NCBI GenBank assembly: GCA_024225035.1
Contig: JAAEMX010000430.1
Coordinates: 1 to 64,000, forward strand
Direction: 5' to 3'
Length of the DNA stretch: 64,000 bases
Origin: Lentisphaerota bacterium
Lineage (GTDB): Bacteria > Verrucomicrobiota > Lentisphaeria > Victivallales > Victivallaceae
Shown: positions 27,866-35,774 of the stretch, piece by piece
Numbering within the stretch: the stretch's first letter is position 1
Layout: each line of letters opens with the position of its first letter
Position numbers and translations under genes: made by a program
Notes under the pieces: generated by a model
The model's database searches: none
Told to the model about the DNA's origin: nothing
What the model saw: only the letters and a program-made list of their open reading frames with translations

Positions 27866-27874
27866 TACGCTTGA

Positions 27875-27916
27875 TTTGCGCAGTTGAATCATTAAAACCC
27901 AACTGCGCAAATTTTA
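27875..27916 (+). terminator. Terminator of the inositol operon
   Basis: TTTGCGCAGTTG (27875-27886) and CAACTGCGCAAA (27900-27911) form a perfect 12-bp stem with a 13-base loop followed by TTTTA, starting nine bases after the iolA stop. Confidence 0.8.
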
Positions 27917-27926
27917 TTCTGTATCT

Positions 27927-27967
27927 GGCTGCCCGGTAACACTCTCACCGCTGCTTTCCGGGCAGCC
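27927..27967. terminator. Second hairpin downstream of iolA
   Basis: GGCTGCCCGG and CCGGGCAGCC form a perfect GC-rich 10-bp stem around a 21-base loop, immediately after the first terminator and before the cyclase gene. There is no clear T run. It may back up termination and insulate the cyclase gene. Confidence 0.5.
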
Positions 27968-28083
27968 TCTATTTAATCGTGATAGTCAGATAAATAAAGC
28001 AATCTGCTTGAATGTTTTGCTAATAACAGTTAGAATTTATTATAGGAATAATTGCGTTATTACTTTCCAGCAAGAGGGTTATT

Positions 28084-29205
28084 ATGTTTATCAAATGTTA
28101 CGGCTTTGAAAATGTTTCAAGACACCCCAGGCAGGGTATACCTAATAGTGACCTGCGAATCTTTCAGCGAATTGCCGCTGAGCAAAAAGTTATCATCGGC
28201 GTAAGACCGGTTGAAGCTATGGCTAAACGCGTTCTTTCAGGCGGACGTTCTGCTGGAAAACCGCTTGAGGTAAAAATGAAGTCTTCAAACTGGGGACCAG
28301 CATGCGGCTTTATTCCTATGGAGCAAATGTACAGCAAACTTACCAATGAAACCATGATTCATAATTATAACGTAATGGCTGAAAGACTTCTTGCTGCCAA
28401 TAGAATAACTGCGACGCAACTTGCTTTAACTGATTTCGATATAGAAGAACTGGTGAAATTTGAAATGATTAAGATCAAACGCAGTTCAGCCGATCAGATG
28501 GAATTTACCGCAACCAGCCCCCTGAGCAAAGAATTTGTATTTTTTGCTGTTAAGTCGCATCCGTCGGGAATGTGGGCTATAAATAATCATGCACACCAAC
28601 CTGTACTGCTTGCAGCTGACCCGCAATCAGGCAAGCCGTTTACCGCTGACTACGACTTGCTTTTCGTATCAGTTCACCTCTCAAAATACGGTCCGGCGGA
28701 TAAACTTAGTTTTCCTGTTATGTATGAAGAAAATCTCAAAAGCTTTCTTCAGGCTATACCGGATATTATGGGAGGAGAAAGCTGGACCCCAGATCAAATG
28801 CAGCGGTATGTTTCACTTTCTCCGGCAACGTATTATCAGAATATGGATCGAGTTTACGGCAATTGCTCAAAACGCGTTATGCTGCTTATCATAAAACTTA
28901 ATGAAGCATTCGGTCGTCCGATGGTACGACATGGAGCAGATGAGGGAAACCCGCACTCCGTTCCCCTGGACAATATTCCTGCAACAATATTCCTGCCTGA
29001 AATTATCCCGGGAGCGCCGGACACAATTCTGCTGGCTGAAACCTATGATGAATTCAGAACTGTTCTGCAAGGCGTGAAAGACGCCAATTATTACGTCTTC
29101 TTAAATCCAGCATGGAAACAAGTAACTTATGTCAAGCGCGGCAGCTTTGATCAGGCCAGTATGGAAATGTTTAAAAAATGGAATCCCCCTGACGACCAGG
29201 ACTAA
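28084..29205 (+). CDS. Edema-factor/ExoY/CyaA-type nucleotidyl cyclase
   Basis: A 373-residue protein that is essentially a lone class II (toxin) nucleotidyl cyclase domain. Visible matches to anthrax edema factor: VRPVEAMA (Arg41), a GKPLEVKMKSSNWGP block (Lys59, Lys66; compare EF Lys346, Lys353), FTADYDLLFV with the Asp-Tyr-Asp metal ligands Asp189/Asp191 (EF Asp491/493), and VRHGADEGN with His283 and Asn289 at the same six-residue spacing as EF His577/Asn583. All key catalytic groups are present. Such enzymes are normally activated by host calmodulin or actin. No signal peptide or translocation domain is seen, so delivery would need a secretion apparatus. Product (cAMP, cGMP, cUMP) cannot be read from sequence. 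It stands alone between terminators. Confidence 0.88.
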   Translation: MFIKCYGFENVSRHPRQGIPNSDLRIFQRIAAEQKVIIGVRPVEAMAKRVLSGGRSAGKPLEVKMKSSNWGPACGFIPMEQMYSKLTNETMIHNYNVMAERLLAANRITATQLALTDFDIEELVKFEMIKIKRSSADQMEFTATSPLSKEFVFFAVKSHPSGMWAINNHAHQPVLLAADPQSGKPFTADYDLLFVSVHLSKYGPADKLSFPVMYEENLKSFLQAIPDIMGGESWTPDQMQRYVSLSPATYYQNMDRVYGNCSKRVMLLIIKLNEAFGRPMVRHGADEGNPHSVPLDNIPATIFLPEIIPGAPDTILLAETYDEFRTVLQGVKDANYYVFLNPAWKQVTYVKRGSFDQASMEMFKKWNPPDDQD

Positions 29206-29262
29206 ATATCATCTTAAACATTTGATGCACTGAGAATTATAGATAAATAACCGCTCTATATA

Positions 29263-29337
29263 TTCCATTATTTAGTCTAAAATACCTTATTTTTTTACTA
29301 TTAAGGTTGAAATTAAGGCTAAATAATGGAATTTTTT
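29263..29337. terminator. Nested AT-rich hairpin between cyclase and six-gene operon
   Basis: TTCCATTATTTAG (29263-29275) and CTAAATAATGGAA (29319-29331) form a perfect 13-bp stem enclosing a smaller ACCTTA/TAAGGT pair, then TTTTTTA. It ends the cyclase transcript and splits it from the operon starting at 29531. The rest of the 325-base gap shows no gene. Confidence 0.65.
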
Positions 29338-29530
29338 ATTAGGAAAATTCGTATCACTTATGGAGGAGTGAGTTAGCTGAATAGCTCTAAAGTAAATTAG
29401 CGGTTATTTTGCTCTTCTTCTGCACTCAATTACTAGCTGTGCGTCAAATATATTCCCAATATAGAAGTCAGGAAAGTTATTTGCACTATGCCTGATATTT
29501 TTATCAGGAGGCATTAGAAGGAGGCTGGTT

Positions 29531-30967
29531 TTGAAAAAGAAGCAGAACATTATTCTAGATCCTAAATTCAGAAATTATGCATACGCAGCCGCGCCGCTAG
29601 TTAATATATATGAACAGCCAACCGGCAAAAAAACTATAGCAAAAATGCTTATGGGCGAATGGATGAAGGTGGCGTCTTCCACTGAGGACCTTACCTCCGA
29701 AGAACGTTTGAAAGTTTTTTTTAGAGGTGGTGAAGGATTTGTGGACAGCGAAAATCTGACCCGTGAACGTTGTCTGGAGGTCTATTTTCTAGACGTCGAT
29801 CAGGGAGATTCAATACTCATCCAGACCCCTGATGATCGCCGGGTTCTTATTGATGGCGGTCAGGATGATTCAGCCTTGAGTTTTCTGAGAAATAAATACC
29901 GGCTTGATAAACCGGGTAAATTTATTGATTTTGAAGCTATAGTTGCTACACACAGTGATCTTGATCATACAGGCGGCCTGATAAAGATATTACGTCACCC
30001 GAGAATAGCCGTAAAAAGAGTTTATCACAACGGTTTATTCAGACGCACCCTGAAAACTTCAGACCCAGGGCCAAGCATTGGAAACCGGCTGGGTGGCCTT
30101 GAAGACTGTCCTGAACTGCCGGGCGACCCGGAACTAAGTCACTTTATGAAAAAGTTCATTGACGCTGTCCAACAGGCAAAAAAGCGTTTACCGCATATCA
30201 TAAAGCAAATGGAAGCTGAAGGACGCTGGCATGATCGACTTGACCTCCCGCCTGAAGGTTTTATCTGCAAGAGACTTGAAGCCGCAGATGAATTTCTTCC
30301 ACCTTACGGTAAAGATAATAAGTACCTGCAGATAAAAGTGCTTTGGCCGTGTGCCGATGAAGCTAATACATTACCGCGATACTCTACTAAAAGTGAAACT
30401 GTTAACGGTAATTCAATAGTGCTTAAATTGATTCATGGTGAAAATACAGTTCTGCTGACTGGTGACCTTAACGAAAAATCTATGGATGACATTCTTCACC
30501 ATTATTCCCAAAACGGCAAACTTGATGAATGGGAAACGAATATTTACAAAGCGGCGCATCATGGCAGCCAGCACTTTTCAGTGCCTTTTCTCAAATTGAT
30601 TTCGCCTGATGCCGCTGTGATATCATCCGGAGATAACAGATATGACAAACATGGTCATCCCAGCGCGGTTTTACTGGGCACAATTACTCGTTTTTCAAAG
30701 CTGGAAAAACCAGCGATATTCTCAACAGAATTAGCGGCATGTTTTCGCAAACTGTCACCTTCTCAACAAGCTGAATTCAACAGTGGGCATGGGCACTTAT
30801 ATGAACGTGCTATTCAGGGAATCATACATTTGCGCAGCGACGGCAGGCAAATGCATCTGGGTAGAGTATTTGGACGCAGACCACCAAAGGATCCGCATGC
30901 ACAAACCATGTGGAAATGGGATGTCTGGTCAAAGCCCTTGAGGCACAAAAAAGCAACAGGAGATTAA
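29531..30967 (+). CDS. ComEC-like metallo-beta-lactamase-fold hydrolase with N-terminal SH3-like region
   Basis: A 478-residue soluble protein. Residues 1 to about 85 look like a bacterial SH3-type module. From about residue 88 it is a ComEC/Rec2-type metallo-beta-lactamase domain: VYFLDVDQGDSILIQTPD, RVLIDGGQDDSA, the metal motif ATHSDLDHTGG, LLTGDLNEKS, and KAAHHGSQHFS with GHPS at the end. Unlike ComEC it lacks membrane helices. The family cleaves nucleic acid or phosphoester substrates. The start is TTG at 29531, supported by AAGGAGG six bases before. First gene of a six-gene operon; its stop lies two bases before the UDG start. Confidence 0.8.
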   Translation: MKKKQNIILDPKFRNYAYAAAPLVNIYEQPTGKKTIAKMLMGEWMKVASSTEDLTSEERLKVFFRGGEGFVDSENLTRERCLEVYFLDVDQGDSILIQTPDDRRVLIDGGQDDSALSFLRNKYRLDKPGKFIDFEAIVATHSDLDHTGGLIKILRHPRIAVKRVYHNGLFRRTLKTSDPGPSIGNRLGGLEDCPELPGDPELSHFMKKFIDAVQQAKKRLPHIIKQMEAEGRWHDRLDLPPEGFICKRLEAADEFLPPYGKDNKYLQIKVLWPCADEANTLPRYSTKSETVNGNSIVLKLIHGENTVLLTGDLNEKSMDDILHHYSQNGKLDEWETNIYKAAHHGSQHFSVPFLKLISPDAAVISSGDNRYDKHGHPSAVLLGTITRFSKLEKPAIFSTELAACFRKLSPSQQAEFNSGHGHLYERAIQGIIHLRSDGRQMHLGRVFGRRPPKDPHAQTMWKWDVWSKPLRHKKATGD

Positions 30968-30969
30968 TA

Positions 30970-31872
30970 ATGTCTAGCTTGAGAGAGCGATTGGAAAAAG
31001 AACTCAACGACTGGAGAAAAATCCTGCCAGAAAAATGGGCTGTAAACTTTGAAAATGTTGAGCTGGATTTTAAATCCCTTGATTATAAAGTAAAGCTGGA
31101 GGACGGTGAAAAAATATGGCCTCGCTTAAATGATCCTCTACCAGGCACGCATTTATTCAAAGCTTTTAAAGAACTGCCTCCGGAGGACATCCGTGTGGTA
31201 ATTTTCGGCAACGACCCTTATACCAAAGAACGTCAAGCTACTGGAAGATCTTTTGAGCAGGGTAATCTAACTAACTGGGAAAACGATTTCCGGTTCCGGA
31301 CACGAGTCTCACCAAGCTTGCAAAGTATATTAGCTGCAGCCGCAGCTACAAATCCTGATAATATTAAATACAGCCTGATAGATAAGCGTATGGCTTACAG
31401 TGACTATGAGTATGAGGGACTGCGTCAGCCAATCTGGTTTTCTCATGTGGAACTTGCACGCGGAATTGCAGATAAACACATCAAGCTCCCTGCCCCTGAT
31501 AAGATATTTGAACAGTGGGCATCGCAGGGAGTATTGTGGTTAAACCGCACACTCACTTATACGAAATGGGATGATTCACATCGCAGTGTACATCGTCAAC
31601 TATGGAGTACCTTTACCTTGAAAGTATTGGAAACACTGGTTGAGCTTGCAAAAAATAAGCCTATTACTTTTGTTATGTGGGGCAGCTCAGCAGACGACCT
31701 TGAAGATGAAATTCTAAGAATTCAGGTAGAAAAATCTGTTGACCTTGAAAATATAAAACTGGTAAAAAGCGGTCACCCTCAATGGCCAGCAGGCTATTTT
31801 CTGAATGGGAACCCACTACAGCAAATTAATGAAACTATTATGGATTTCGACCCTATTATTCAATGGACTTGA
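30970..31872 (+). CDS. Uracil-DNA glycosylase (UNG-like, divergent)
   Basis: A 300-residue UDG-superfamily protein. Motif A reads VVIFGNDPYTKERQATGRSF against UNG's GQDPYHGPGQAHGLSF, keeping the catalytic Asp82 and Tyr84. GVLWLNRTLTYTKWDDSH matches the GVLLLN-LTV block, ITFVMWGSSADDLE the LLWG helix, and SGHPQWPAGYF the HPSP leucine-loop, with its His. It is longer than ordinary UNG at the N-terminus and in the middle. Its role in the operon is unknown; excision of uracil or another modified base is the family function. ATG 30970 follows CAGGAG. Confidence 0.75.
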   Translation: MSSLRERLEKELNDWRKILPEKWAVNFENVELDFKSLDYKVKLEDGEKIWPRLNDPLPGTHLFKAFKELPPEDIRVVIFGNDPYTKERQATGRSFEQGNLTNWENDFRFRTRVSPSLQSILAAAAATNPDNIKYSLIDKRMAYSDYEYEGLRQPIWFSHVELARGIADKHIKLPAPDKIFEQWASQGVLWLNRTLTYTKWDDSHRSVHRQLWSTFTLKVLETLVELAKNKPITFVMWGSSADDLEDEILRIQVEKSVDLENIKLVKSGHPQWPAGYFLNGNPLQQINETIMDFDPIIQWT

Positions 31873-31889
31873 TATATGGAGGGGATACA

Positions 31890-34151
31890 ATGCAGAAAAA
31901 GTTAAAAAGCCCTTTGCTGCTTCGTGGCAAAGTGGTACACCCGGACGGCAGTGCTAGCGACAGATATTTATTTGTTCGCAATGGACGAATTGAGAGCGTG
32001 AGTAGAAAACGCCCCTCGTTAACTGAAAATGCTGTATACGTAAAAACTGACTCTAACGACTGGATATTTCCAGGTCTTCTGGATCTGCATACTCATTCTG
32101 CATATAATATTCTGCCGATTTGGGACTCAACGATTTCTCCTTTTAAAAACCGTCACGCATGGCGCAGGGATGCTGGTTACCGTAATAATGTCCGGCAAAC
32201 TTATGCTGATATATTCACACCTCAAAACCGCAAAGCTCTTGCGATATTTGCGGAACTGCAGGCTGTAGCCGGAGGAACAACTGTGTTGCAGGAAGGGAAA
32301 GACCTTGATCGTGAAGCAAGCCCGGCAAACAGCCTTGTTTTATGTCGCGACACAGCAAATGCGGCGGACATCGGGTTTGACAGATCAAAGAAAATTTACT
32401 CAATAGTAGACTTTTTCAGGCCTGATAAAACTGGCAAACCAATTCCGCAAAACAGTATTGAGAGGTATCTTTCATACCGTGACAATGGTAAGCTGCTGGC
32501 AACCCTGGCACACCTGGCGGAAGGGCGCAGCGGGTTCGGAACCAATCGCGGAGTTGATCCATACAGCCGTTTTGAATTTGAAGCCTTCATGTCACATCCT
32601 GCATTCAAGGATGTAGCTGCTGTTCGTTCAACACCTCTTACTCTGGTACATTGCTCTGGAATTGACACAACCAACCCTAAGCACATCAGTTTTCTTCGTG
32701 ACCGCAATATATCAATAATCTGGTCACCTGTCTCAAATTTACTGCTTTATGGGGACACCCTCGATGTAGAACCATTGATTGAAGCAGGAATCAATGTTGC
32801 TCTGGGCTCAGACTGGAGTCCAAGCGGCTCTAAACACGTCTGGGATGAAGCTAAGTTTGCACGACTGTATTTTAATCTGACAGGATCAACGGTTAGTGAT
32901 GCCCAGATATTCCAAATGGTTACTACAAAGGCTGCACAGTGTTTAAATATGACCAGCAGTTTCGGGAATATAACACCAGGCACTTTTGCTGATTTCTTTA
33001 TTTTGCGCAGTCCTCTTGAGACAGATAACGCTCTCGAGGTTTTCTTTAATACTGCTGACAAACACGTAAGAGCGACTATTGTCGGCGGCTGTCCTATATA
33101 TGGTTCAAAAGATTTTCTTAAAGAATTCAATGTATCACTTCAAAACCTTCCTAAAGTTGAAGGTTCAGCCGTTGAAAACAAAGCCGTACACCTGGATCAA
33201 GCCATTGAAGTTAATATCAACCGGGACATTGTAAAAATAGAAAAAGCAATGAAGGCTCTGGATGAGCCAGTTAAACGCAGTAACCTGCTGGTTAGTTCAG
33301 ATAAAATATATCAGCGCAGAATACAGCGATTAATCGCGAAAACAGTTCAATTCGGCTGGAGCGTCAAACAATGCCGCAAACAAGGCCCCTTTGAAACCCC
33401 GGGTACTTGTCCCGTTGCTCCGGACAGCGTAAGAGTCTGGCGTGGCTTTCAAGTTTCCAACCTTAGTAAAACAAATTTTCGCCGTGAACTTGGTTCGGCC
33501 TTTATTCCAACAGCTGTCCAGACCCAGGTACCGCTTGGAATGACAGCGTATTTGCCTACGGTGCTACCCAATAATAAACCTGAAGATGTACCTGATGAAA
33601 TTGCATTAGTTTTCTATGAATCTCAAAAAGTATATAAAGAAACCTTTAATACTCCAATGGGAAGAGCTTACGGCCTCCTGCACCGTTCTGTTTTCAGCAA
33701 ACAGAGTAAAAGCGGTTTCCCTGTTTTATTGAAAGGTGATCTGCAATGTGACCAGCCATATTACTTATTCAATAAAGATGCCGATTGGCATACAGGTTTA
33801 ACCCGCGTCCTTATAGGCAGCAGGCTAAAAAATCAGTCTGTTAAAGAGTTTTTAAAACAATTGCATAAATGGCTTCATTCTATTCAGAAAAAACCGCCAG
33901 TAAACTTAGATGGAGCAATTGTCAGCGTTTCAGAAAACTGTCTGATATACTGGGAACACTGGCAGAAAGAAGATGATTCCGCAAAAAGTAAAATACCGGA
34001 AATTACCGACTCAATGGAAACTGTTTTGTTAAAGAACGCTGACAAGCTTAAAGTTTCCATGAACTGGCTTGATCCATGTCCGGGCCCTGAAATCAAAGGT
34101 GGCGAAAGTCTCAATTTACAGTTTATACGCCGCCAGCAAATCCTTCATTAA
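31890..34151 (+). CDS. Amidohydrolase with large unknown C-terminal domain
   Basis: A 753-residue protein. Residues 1 to about 410 are a metal-dependent amidohydrolase of the cytosine-deaminase/chlorohydrolase group: PGLLDLHTHS (His67, His69), LVHCSGID, INVALGSDWSPSGS with the catalytic Asp, and GNITPGTFADFFIL at the end of the barrel. The deaminase-like set of metal ligands looks complete. Residues about 430-753 form a domain I do not recognise (WRGFQVSNLSK, PLGMTAYLPTVLP, then a mixed region). ATG 31890 has a strong GGAGGGG; an in-frame ATG at 31863 inside the UDG gene is rejected. Substrate unknown; a nucleobase deaminase would fit beside a UDG. Confidence 0.75.
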   Translation: MQKKLKSPLLLRGKVVHPDGSASDRYLFVRNGRIESVSRKRPSLTENAVYVKTDSNDWIFPGLLDLHTHSAYNILPIWDSTISPFKNRHAWRRDAGYRNNVRQTYADIFTPQNRKALAIFAELQAVAGGTTVLQEGKDLDREASPANSLVLCRDTANAADIGFDRSKKIYSIVDFFRPDKTGKPIPQNSIERYLSYRDNGKLLATLAHLAEGRSGFGTNRGVDPYSRFEFEAFMSHPAFKDVAAVRSTPLTLVHCSGIDTTNPKHISFLRDRNISIIWSPVSNLLLYGDTLDVEPLIEAGINVALGSDWSPSGSKHVWDEAKFARLYFNLTGSTVSDAQIFQMVTTKAAQCLNMTSSFGNITPGTFADFFILRSPLETDNALEVFFNTADKHVRATIVGGCPIYGSKDFLKEFNVSLQNLPKVEGSAVENKAVHLDQAIEVNINRDIVKIEKAMKALDEPVKRSNLLVSSDKIYQRRIQRLIAKTVQFGWSVKQCRKQGPFETPGTCPVAPDSVRVWRGFQVSNLSKTNFRRELGSAFIPTAVQTQVPLGMTAYLPTVLPNNKPEDVPDEIALVFYESQKVYKETFNTPMGRAYGLLHRSVFSKQSKSGFPVLLKGDLQCDQPYYLFNKDADWHTGLTRVLIGSRLKNQSVKEFLKQLHKWLHSIQKKPPVNLDGAIVSVSENCLIYWEHWQKEDDSAKSKIPEITDSMETVLLKNADKLKVSMNWLDPCPGPEIKGGESLNLQFIRRQQILH

Positions 34152-34187
34152 CACACAATACTTAAAATATGCTGAGGAGGAATAATT

Positions 34188-35741
34188 ATGTCAGAAGCAA
34201 AACAAATATGGGCTGCCGGCGGTGCAAGCATTAGAGCACCGCAAGATACTATACCCGCCTATTGGGGAGCAATTGGAGCGGGAGCAGATGGCTTGGCCAT
34301 CGGGGTCCAGTTAACATCTGACGGGGTTGTGGTATGTTGCGGAGAGCCTACCCTGGAACAAACATGTGGTGATCCTCGCCAAATTTGTCAAATAACAGCT
34401 CTTGACCTGCGCTTTCTTGACGCTGGTATAAAGTTTCAATCAACAAAACTTGATGAAGACAACAAGCCGGTCAGTTACGGAGAAGATGCCCCATGGGAAG
34501 GAGTTAGAAAAAACCAAAGACCATTATATCATCCCGAGTTAGCTGAAGTATTACTACTATTCTCTCGCAGAACAAAACTGCTTCTGCATTTGCTTCCTGA
34601 TGGCGATGCGCACACTCTGGTCAATCAGGTAGTCACTATAATTGAGCGCTTTGGTCTAACTGAATCAATAATTCTCACCGGCAGCATGGAAACGTTACTT
34701 TGTGTCAAAAAACTTTCCTCAAACACTCCTTTGGCTCAGGCAGTAACTCCTGCAGATAAAACCGATGATATCGTGCCGCTTGCAGATGAAGCCGGCATTG
34801 AGTATTTGCTCATGGACGCTGAAGATATTCTTTCCAGAACTGATGAAGAATTGGATATTTTCTACAATAAAAAACATAGAGTTTCAGTCATTGTTACCTC
34901 AAGCACAAAGTCAGCTACTCCAGCAAAAGACACTTTTCTGAAGCTCAAAATACAACCATGGATTAAGGGGTTTATTGTAAAGGCCGTCTACGAAATATGT
35001 TCACTTAAAACGCCAATTTCGTGTATTCTAACTGATGATTTTGACGGGACGGATGTAAACCGTGCCTATTGGACTATGGGATACTCAAAGATAAACAAAG
35101 ATACCCGCATTTTTCAAGATGACGGTCTTTTTATAAAGATCAAAAAAGGCGGTGAATATTCAGGAGCTGCGGCATTAACCAGTTTCCCAATTGAAGGAAA
35201 TTTTGATGCTGAAATATCCTTTGAAGTTATTAACCCGCACCAGGGGACAACTTTTGAACTGGCTGCAATTCAAGTAGACCCGGGCTACCACCATATGAAC
35301 AACGAAGATTTAACTAAACGCAGCATAAATTTAACCTTCGATGTACATGGCGCACCTCCATATGCCAGCAGCGAGCGTGATGAAGATGACGGCTTTAGAA
35401 TAGGCTGGAACAATGGACCAGCCTTGCCGGAATTCGTTGATCATATCGCACAATCTTCAAATATTTATAATAAATACAGCCGTGATGTTGGAGATGGTTC
35501 CAGGAATAACCCAACCGGGAAGCTTCGTCTGGTCAGAAATGGAGCTGTTTTCAATGCTTATTATATGGATAAATATAACAAACAGTGGGTACTTTCCGGA
35601 ACTGCTCTGGTCGCGACTCTCAGTAAAACTGTTTTCCTCAGGATTGGAGCAAAACATTGGCCCAAAAGAGGAAAAACGCCACCATCAAATACAATCAGAT
35701 TTTCAAAATTCCGCCTGTTTCAACCTGTAGTTACTAAATAA
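34188..35741 (+). CDS. GDPD-fold protein lacking catalytic residues, with C-terminal beta-sandwich domain
   Basis: The first ~250 of 517 residues follow the glycerophosphodiester phosphodiesterase pattern: GGASIRAPQDTIPAYWGA, then GADGLAIGVQLTSDGVVVCC, and LDLRFLDAG. Every catalytic position is changed. The HRG histidine is replaced by Gly, the P-E-N glutamate is Gln, the E-x-D pair is Ala/Gly, and the H-D is Cys-Gly. A pseudo-enzyme is therefore likely. From about residue 285 a concanavalin-like beta-sandwich follows (ILTDDFDGTDVNRAYWTM, later LRLVRNGAVFNAYYMDK), as in DUF1349-type carbohydrate-binding modules. AGGAGGAATAATT precedes the ATG. Confidence 0.65.
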   Translation: MSEAKQIWAAGGASIRAPQDTIPAYWGAIGAGADGLAIGVQLTSDGVVVCCGEPTLEQTCGDPRQICQITALDLRFLDAGIKFQSTKLDEDNKPVSYGEDAPWEGVRKNQRPLYHPELAEVLLLFSRRTKLLLHLLPDGDAHTLVNQVVTIIERFGLTESIILTGSMETLLCVKKLSSNTPLAQAVTPADKTDDIVPLADEAGIEYLLMDAEDILSRTDEELDIFYNKKHRVSVIVTSSTKSATPAKDTFLKLKIQPWIKGFIVKAVYEICSLKTPISCILTDDFDGTDVNRAYWTMGYSKINKDTRIFQDDGLFIKIKKGGEYSGAAALTSFPIEGNFDAEISFEVINPHQGTTFELAAIQVDPGYHHMNNEDLTKRSINLTFDVHGAPPYASSERDEDDGFRIGWNNGPALPEFVDHIAQSSNIYNKYSRDVGDGSRNNPTGKLRLVRNGAVFNAYYMDKYNKQWVLSGTALVATLSKTVFLRIGAKHWPKRGKTPPSNTIRFSKFRLFQPVVTK

Positions 35742-35774
35742 AATATTAAGCAATAAAATAATAAGGAGGAAAAA

